Positions 6,462-11,201 of a stretch of DNA of 11,201 nucleotides are shown here, in pieces. Made by a program: the position numbers and the translations under genes. The notes beneath the pieces were generated by a model. That model saw only the letters and a list, made by a program, of their open reading frames with translations, had not been told where the DNA came from and searched no databases. Every line of letters begins with the position of its first letter. The first letter of the stretch is position 1. The DNA comes from Cellvibrionales bacterium (GTDB lineage: Bacteria; Pseudomonadota; Gammaproteobacteria; Pseudomonadales; UBA7434). The stretch is taken from NCBI GenBank assembly GCA_018668095.1, contig JABIQF010000120.1, forward strand, positions 1-11,201, written 5' to 3'.

Positions 6462-7895
6462 ATGAAAAATGCGTTTAAAACATTATTAAATACCGTCTTG
6501 CTCTGCACTTTTGTCAGTGTTAATCAGCAAGGCTTAGCCGAGTCATTAGAAACATCAGACACTGCAAAAATAACACCTAATATTGTGCTGGTACTCGCCG
6601 ATGATATGAGCTGGTTCGATATTGGTGCCTACCATCAAGCCATTGACTATGTGCCTAAAAATGCCATTACACCGAATATCGATAAAATTGCTGAAGAAGG
6701 CATGATGTTCACACGCTCTTTTACTGCAACCGCAATGTGTGGAGTGACTCGTCAACAGCTATATACCGGCATCTACCCAGTCCGTAATGGTGCATATGGC
6801 AACCATACTCGTGTTTATGATGGAGTAAAAAGTGCTGCGCATTACTTTAGAGATATGGGCTACCGAGTGGGACTAGCCGGTAAAGGACATATATACCCTA
6901 AAGCCTCCTTCCCTTTTGAAAAAGCTGGTGGAGAAAACAAAACTGCAAAAGGTGAGTCATCGTTTGGTATTGATGTTACTCGTCGATTTATGGCCAGGGA
7001 TAAAGCCCAACCCTTTTTCTTAATTGTTGCATCGGCTAATCCGCATGGTCCTTGGAACCGCGGTGACACAAAACAGTACCCTAAAAATAAACTAGAAGTG
7101 CCGGTATTTTTAAATGATACCCCAGGACTTCGTCATCGACTTTCACAATACCTCGCTGAAGTTTCTGACTTAGACCGTGAAGTAGGGTTACTTGAAGCTG
7201 AAGTAGAAAAGCTGGGTATTAAAAACGATACCATTTTTATCTTTACTAGCGAACAAGGCAGCAGTTTACCTTTCGGCAAATGGACCAACTATGACAGCGG
7301 CCTTCAAACGGCTTTTATTATTCGCTGGCCCAACAATATCGAAGCGGGAACAACCTCAGCAGCCATGATCGAATATGTCGATGTTGTTCCAACACTGACT
7401 GATCTGGTTAAAGGATCTGTACCTGAGAATCTTGATGGAAGCAGTTTTAAACCCGTACTGTTAGGTCAAGCTACCGAACATAAAGACTATGTTTATGGCA
7501 TTCAAACCAGCTTTAATGTACATGAAGGCGCCCCCTACCCCATAAGATCTGTTCGGGGTAAGCAATATAAATTAATCCATAATATTTATGCTGAAGGTAA
7601 ATTCTCTAACGTTATCACTGAAAATGCATGGTTTAAAGACGAGCTAAAAGCAGAGAAAAAAATCAATAAAAGCAATTACGCTCGCTATGTCACCCGTCCT
7701 GAATTTGAGCTTTACGACATTATTAAAGATCCCTTTGAGCAAGAGAATATCATTGATCAACCTCAATACAAAGATAAGATCACTGCTTTAAAAAGTCATT
7801 TATCGAATTGGATGGCTCAGCAAGGCGATCTAGGTTTAGAAACCGAAATGCTAGTCTGTGAACGAAAAGGCTTTTCTCATAGACGATGTCCTTAA
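6462..7895 (+). CDS. Secreted type I sulfatase (S1 family) with atypical C-G-V-T-R active-site motif
   Basis: This 477-residue protein of the alkaline-phosphatase/sulfatase superfamily would hydrolyse sulfate esters, or N-sulfate, on a saccharide in the periplasm or outside. The signal peptide is about 1-26, with cleavage after G-L-A. Metal ligands L-A-D-D are at 45-48. The active-site region T-A-M-C-G-V-T-R-Q-Q-L-Y-T-G covers 90-103, with candidate formylglycine C93 and R97. The family pattern is C-x-P-x-R, but here the third position is Val. Downstream are G-K-G-H (140-143), N-P-H-G-P-W (193-198, H195), and T-S-E-Q-G (262-266), where most sulfatases have D-H/N-G, then F-G-K-W with K273. Overall it resembles the heparan N-sulfatase-like branch, in which an E-Q-G variant fits my recollection. 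The C-terminal D-P-F-E-Q-E-N-I is typical of sulfatases. Ribosome-binding support is weak (GAAG at 6447-6450). It follows the hairpin and precedes the GH10 gene by 125 bp. The substrate cannot be predicted. Activity depends on whether a maturase, none of which is encoded here, accepts C-G-V-T-R. Confidence 0.88.
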   Translation: MKNAFKTLLNTVLLCTFVSVNQQGLAESLETSDTAKITPNIVLVLADDMSWFDIGAYHQAIDYVPKNAITPNIDKIAEEGMMFTRSFTATAMCGVTRQQLYTGIYPVRNGAYGNHTRVYDGVKSAAHYFRDMGYRVGLAGKGHIYPKASFPFEKAGGENKTAKGESSFGIDVTRRFMARDKAQPFFLIVASANPHGPWNRGDTKQYPKNKLEVPVFLNDTPGLRHRLSQYLAEVSDLDREVGLLEAEVEKLGIKNDTIFIFTSEQGSSLPFGKWTNYDSGLQTAFIIRWPNNIEAGTTSAAMIEYVDVVPTLTDLVKGSVPENLDGSSFKPVLLGQATEHKDYVYGIQTSFNVHEGAPYPIRSVRGKQYKLIHNIYAEGKFSNVITENAWFKDELKAEKKINKSNYARYVTRPEFELYDIIKDPFEQENIIDQPQYKDKITALKSHLSNWMAQQGDLGLETEMLVCERKGFSHRRCP

Positions 7896-7961
7896 TAACA
7901 AACCTTTGTAAACGACCCATTAGCAACACTGAAAAATTAACATAAAAACAGTATTAACGTA

Positions 7962-7988
7962 ATGACTTAATCGACTGAATCAAGTCAT
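7962..7988. repeat. Short inverted repeat ahead of the GH10 gene
   Basis: ATGACTT (7962-7968) pairs with AAGTCAT (7982-7988) across a 13-nt centre. There is no following T run, so a terminator is not supported. It could be a weak intercistronic stem or an operator, and it may be chance. The rest of the 125-bp gap shows only GAGA (8012-8015) before the GH10 start. Confidence 0.3.
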
Positions 7989-8020
7989 CACATGGAAAGT
8001 AACCACATTTCGAGAACAAT

Positions 8021-9190
8021 ATGAAAAAAACACTGACAATAATAAGCCTCTCATTAGCAATAGCTGGGTGCAATAACCCTTCGCAAATGAGCACCGAAAA
8101 AAATGATGCCAATTTACCCTTATCTGCTGATTATCAAGTAGGCTTACATACGCAGTTTAAAGATAGCTTTATGATTGGCACCGCTTTAGCTGCCACTGAC
8201 ATTTTAAGCAGAGATGATTCCATACGTAAATTAGTGGCCAAAGAATTCAACGCAGTTACCGCTGAAAATGTTTTGAAATGGGAGCTTGTTCACCCCAAGC
8301 CAAACGTCTATGATTTTAAAGCCCCTGATAGACTTGTGGATTTTGCAGAAAAAAATAATATTTTCTTAGTTGGACACACATTAGTTTGGCATCACCAAAG
8401 ACCTGATTGGATTTTTGAAAACAATAATGGCTCAACAGTATCACGTGAAGTATTACTGGGCCGTATGGAAGAACATATCAACAAGGTTGCTGGTCGTTAT
8501 AAGAATCGTATTGATGCCTGGGATGTGGTTAATGAAGCCCTTGAAGAAGACGGTAGCTTAAGAGAAAGCGCTTGGTTTAAGATTATTGGCGAAGACTATA
8601 TTGAACAAGCCTTCAGAATGGCAGAAAAAGCCGCACCGAATGCCAAGCTTTACTATAACGATTACAACTTGTTTGAGCCCGAAAAACGCGATGGCGCAAT
8701 CAAGCTTATAAAAAACCTTCAGGCCAAAGGCGTTAAAATTGATGGTATTGGTCTTCAAGGACATTACGGTCTTTATTACCCTGATCTGAATCAGTTTGAA
8801 GATTCAATCAAAGCCTTTACTGAACTTGGCATTGATATTTTTATTAGCGAATTAGATATTACCGTCCTTCCTTTACCGGGAGGCAGAAACCAAGGCGCTG
8901 ATATTGCCCTTGATATAGCGCTTGATAAGCAAAGCGAAGATAAAATGAACCCTTACCCGAAAGAGTTACCTGCCGTTATTGAAGCAAAGCTCGGTGAACG
9001 CTATCAAGAAATATTTTCTGTTTTAAATAAGTATAAGGACCATATTAGTCGTGTTTCTCTTTGGGGAATAAGTGATGCTCATACATGGAGAAATGATTGG
9101 CCCGTTAAAGGTCGAACAGATTACCCGCTTTTCTTTGATCGCAATATGAATAAAAAGCCTTTTGTCTCACGGTTATCACCAACAGAATAA
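8021..9190 (+). CDS. GH10 endo-beta-1,4-xylanase-like lipoprotein
   Basis: This 389-residue glycoside hydrolase family 10 enzyme is a single catalytic domain, with no carbohydrate-binding module. The N-terminus has a lipoprotein signal with lipobox I-A-G-C, giving lipidated C17. Asn at +2 and an acidic/polar linker suggest retention on the outer membrane, perhaps surface-exposed. The TIM-barrel domain covers about 45-385. Recognisable motifs are T-A-E-N-V-L-K-W (80-87), H-T-L-V-W-H (119-124), and W-D-V-V-N-E-A-L with acid/base E172. Further motifs are Y-Y-N-D-Y-N (211-216), Q-G-H-Y (246-249), F-I-S-E-L-D-I with nucleophile E277, and S-L-W-G-I-S-D (346-352). Both catalytic glutamates are present, so it should be active on beta-1,4-linked or mixed-linkage xylan, producing xylooligosaccharides by a retaining mechanism. 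GH10 enzymes tolerate substituted backbones fairly well, which fits a decorated substrate. Sulfatase 2 starts 4 nt after its stop, so they are one transcript. Activity on a sulfated xylan is inferred from context. Confidence 0.95.
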   Translation: MKKTLTIISLSLAIAGCNNPSQMSTEKNDANLPLSADYQVGLHTQFKDSFMIGTALAATDILSRDDSIRKLVAKEFNAVTAENVLKWELVHPKPNVYDFKAPDRLVDFAEKNNIFLVGHTLVWHHQRPDWIFENNNGSTVSREVLLGRMEEHINKVAGRYKNRIDAWDVVNEALEEDGSLRESAWFKIIGEDYIEQAFRMAEKAAPNAKLYYNDYNLFEPEKRDGAIKLIKNLQAKGVKIDGIGLQGHYGLYYPDLNQFEDSIKAFTELGIDIFISELDITVLPLPGGRNQGADIALDIALDKQSEDKMNPYPKELPAVIEAKLGERYQEIFSVLNKYKDHISRVSLWGISDAHTWRNDWPVKGRTDYPLFFDRNMNKKPFVSRLSPTE

Positions 9191-9194
9191 AATA

Positions 9195-11108
9195 ATGTCT
9201 TATCAAAGAATAATAGCTTCAATAGTCAATCAATGTATTGTTTACTCAACAATATCATTCATGTCTATCTCAACAGTCTTTGCCATCGATGCAAAGGTTG
9301 AGCAGCCCAATATTTTATGGATTGTAAGTGAAGATAACAGTCCTTTACTCGGAGCCTATGGTGATAGCTTCGCAACAACGCCTAATATCGACAAGCTCGC
9401 TCAGCAATCCATTGTTTACGACAATGCCTTTGCTAACTCTCCCGTTTGTGCACCCACTCGATTTTCAATTATTACCGGTATGCATGCGAATGCTATGGGC
9501 ACCAGTAATATGCGTAGCCGGAATAAAATTCCCGCATTCGTAAAAGCCTACACCCACTATTTACGCGCGGCGGGTTATCATGTTACTAATAATGATAAAA
9601 CCGATTACAACTACGCGACTGTCGATATACCCGATGGCACACTACTTAGCTATAAAGAATGGCAAGCGATTGATAGCCAGCTCTGGGATAAAGGAAGTTA
9701 TAGCGACCGCCAATCGGGCCAGCCTTTTTTTCATGTCTACAATATATTTGAGTCTCATGAGAGCCGCTTGCATAACCCACTTAAAAATCGTCAACACCGC
9801 CCTGAAGATGTCACCCTTCCGCCCTATCACCCTGATACTGCAGAAATACGCAGTGATTGGGCATTATATTATGATCGCATAACACGAATGGATAGCTTAG
9901 TCGGGGAAAAACTGGCTGAATTAGATGCGGCTGGCGAACTCGAAAATACCATTGTATTTTATTATTCCGATCATGGTGGCGCGCTCGCCAGAAGTAAACG
10001 ATTTTTATATGACACAGGCACTAAAATTCCCTTTATGGTGCATGCGCCAAAAAAATATCAGCATTTATTGAATCATGAAATGAGTAGCCGAACGGACCAG
10101 CTTATTGATATTGTCGATTTGGCACCGACATTACTTTATTTAGCTGGTGTCGATAAACCTACCCATATGCATGGCGAAAACATTTTCAGCATCGCTGATA
10201 ATAACCGTAAACAATATAACTATTTGTATCGCGGTCGTATGGATGTACGCATAGATTTAGTGCGCGCCTTACGTCATGAAAAATTCAAATACATTCGCAA
10301 CTATATGCCCCACCGTCCTAATGGGCAGCATTTAGGCTATTTATGGAAAGCTGCATCCGTACGCTCATGGCAGCAAGCCTGCCAACAAAATAAATGTAAT
10401 GAAACCCAGCAACGCTTTTGGCAAGCGCGTCCTAGCGAAGAGCTATATGACACGAGTGTTGATCCTTGGGAAGTTAATAATTTAGCGAGTGACGCTGCTT
10501 ACAGCACTGTGTTAACCGATATGCGCAAGGCATTGCAATCAAAAAATCGACAGTACAAAGATGTGGGCTTTATTCCTGAAGGAGAGCTCGCTAAACGAAC
10601 TAAAAATCAAACCGGCTATGAACTCGTCAGAGAAGATAATTTCCCTATCGATTTAATTATTGAAACGGCTGAAATCGCCAGTTTAGCGAAACCAGAAAAT
10701 CTCGCTTTACTTACCCAGCGCTTATCGCACCAAGAGCCCATTGTTAGATACTGGGCAGCCATGGGATGCACTATTTTAAAAGAACAGGCTATGCCAGCAA
10801 AACTAATGCTCTTGCAGAAACTCCGCGATAACTCCGCGGATGTGCAAATTGTTGCCGCAGAAGCGCTTGCCTATATGGGTAATGAACAGCAAGCCCTAGC
10901 CATTCTGATGAAACAACTCACTCATCCCTCAGCCATGGTGAGAATTCATGCGGCCAATGCGCTAGATGCCATAGGCATAAAAGCTAAACCTGTTGCGAAA
11001 GAATTGAAAACGATGGTTGCTGCAATGCAATCTTTAAAAACTCAAGGCAAATTACCTGAAGAGAATTATTTGCTTTCAGCATTATCACATACCATTTCAA
11101 AACTATAA
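9195..11108 (+). CDS. Secreted type I sulfatase with C-terminal HEAT-like repeats
   Basis: This 637-residue sulfatase has a canonical maturation motif. The chosen ATG at 9195 gives a good signal peptide (hydrophobic 6-30, cleavage after V-F-A). An upstream in-frame TTG at 9162 would add 11 polar residues inside the GH10 gene and is less likely. No strong Shine-Dalgarno sequence is present, so reinitiation after the GH10 stop 4 nt upstream is likely. Motifs: S-E-D-N metal ligands (45-48), C-A-P-T-R with formylglycine precursor C85 and R89, S-D-H-G (258-261), K267, and G-R-M-D...L-V-R-A-L-R (347-360). Further along are K-Y-I-R-N-Y-M-P-H-R-P (365-375) and the D-P-W-E-V-N-N-L end of the core (423-430). 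This pattern resembles the heparan N-sulfatase-like group of bacterial S1 sulfatases. Residues of about 495-600 contain two or more HEAT-like helical repeats (for example L-S-H-Q-E-P-I-V-R-Y-W-A-A, L-T-H-P-S-A-M-V-R-I-H-A-A-N-A-L), probably for binding a partner or glycan. The exact sulfate position it cuts is unknown. Confidence 0.92.
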   Translation: MSYQRIIASIVNQCIVYSTISFMSISTVFAIDAKVEQPNILWIVSEDNSPLLGAYGDSFATTPNIDKLAQQSIVYDNAFANSPVCAPTRFSIITGMHANAMGTSNMRSRNKIPAFVKAYTHYLRAAGYHVTNNDKTDYNYATVDIPDGTLLSYKEWQAIDSQLWDKGSYSDRQSGQPFFHVYNIFESHESRLHNPLKNRQHRPEDVTLPPYHPDTAEIRSDWALYYDRITRMDSLVGEKLAELDAAGELENTIVFYYSDHGGALARSKRFLYDTGTKIPFMVHAPKKYQHLLNHEMSSRTDQLIDIVDLAPTLLYLAGVDKPTHMHGENIFSIADNNRKQYNYLYRGRMDVRIDLVRALRHEKFKYIRNYMPHRPNGQHLGYLWKAASVRSWQQACQQNKCNETQQRFWQARPSEELYDTSVDPWEVNNLASDAAYSTVLTDMRKALQSKNRQYKDVGFIPEGELAKRTKNQTGYELVREDNFPIDLIIETAEIASLAKPENLALLTQRLSHQEPIVRYWAAMGCTILKEQAMPAKLMLLQKLRDNSADVQIVAAEALAYMGNEQQALAILMKQLTHPSAMVRIHAANALDAIGIKAKPVAKELKTMVAAMQSLKTQGKLPEENYLLSALSHTISKL

Positions 11109-11153
11109 CACTGATAATTTTATTTATAGTCATGGTGTACTAATAGTAAAAAC

Positions 11154-11201
11154 GTACAAAAGTACAAAAGTACAAAAGTACAAAAGTACAAAAGTACAAA
11201 A
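11154..11201. repeat. Tandem octanucleotide repeat (GTACAAAA), at least six perfect copies
   Basis: Six uninterrupted identical copies of the 8-bp unit GTACAAAA fill the last 48 bp and run into the window edge, so the true copy number is unknown. The array lies about 45 bp after the sulfatase 2 stop, with no clear terminator between. The unit length is not a multiple of three, so if the array lies in or before a gene beyond the edge, copy changes could shift a frame or promoter spacing. No spacers are present, so it is not a CRISPR array. Confidence 0.9.

Noticed and set aside
7962..7988. Rho-independent terminator between sulfatase 1 and GH10
   Set aside because: Only a 7-bp stem and no T run follow; at most a weak stem, so the genes are still likely co-transcribed.
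9162..9194. Upstream TTG start for sulfatase 2, inside the GH10 gene
   Set aside because: It adds polar residues before an otherwise good signal peptide; ATG at 9195, 4 nt after the GH10 stop, is simpler.
9328..9882. Two plus-strand ORFs (71 and 100 residues) inside sulfatase 2
   Set aside because: They are out of frame within conserved sulfatase codons, with no domain or ribosome-binding site.
11154..11201. CRISPR-like array at the right edge
   Set aside because: Units are 8 bp, directly abutting and identical, with no spacers.

Overview
The window looks like a polysaccharide-utilisation locus from a marine, heterotrophic gammaproteobacterium. The DNA is visibly AT-rich. The receptor is a large TonB-dependent receptor of the Xanthomonas/Caulobacter-type branch, there is no SusD-like partner, the regulators are an OmpR/EnvZ-type pair, and two secreted sulfatases flank a family 10 glycoside hydrolase. 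Genus cannot be read from the sequence, and the lineage is an inference from these gene types.

Layout, left to right: (1) the 5' part of a leftward gene for a small secreted EF-hand protein, cut by the window edge; (2) a 413-bp divergent intergenic region; (3) a rightward two-component pair, response regulator then histidine kinase, overlapping by 8 bp; (4) a leftward membrane-anchored protein with a GspG-like C-terminal domain, whose 3' end overlaps the kinase 3' end by 12 bp; (5) a 536-bp intergenic region; (6) a rightward block of TonB-dependent receptor, a perfect 13-bp hairpin, sulfatase 1, a GH10 xylanase-like lipoprotein, and sulfatase 2 starting 4 nt after the GH10 stop; (7) at the right edge, at least six perfect tandem copies of an 8-bp unit.

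Proposed working model (inference): the kinase senses a signal in the periplasm and the regulator controls the receptor operon and the leftward EF-hand gene. The main sequence support is a three-half-site motif, two TGTATCA half-sites 10 bp apart followed after 11 bp by an inverted TGATAC half-site. It occurs upstream of the EF-hand gene and upstream of the receptor, in the same orientation to each gene and with identical internal spacing. The receptor would import oligosaccharides cut by the surface GH10 enzyme, while the two sulfatases remove sulfate esters. A sulfated, xylose-containing algal or diatom glycan is the simplest candidate substrate, but the sequence does not prove it.

The most unusual points are the shared operator architecture, a sulfatase whose maturation motif is C-G-V-T-R instead of C-x-P-x-R, a GspG-like protein without a prepilin cleavage site next to the kinase, and the octanucleotide repeat at the end of the locus.
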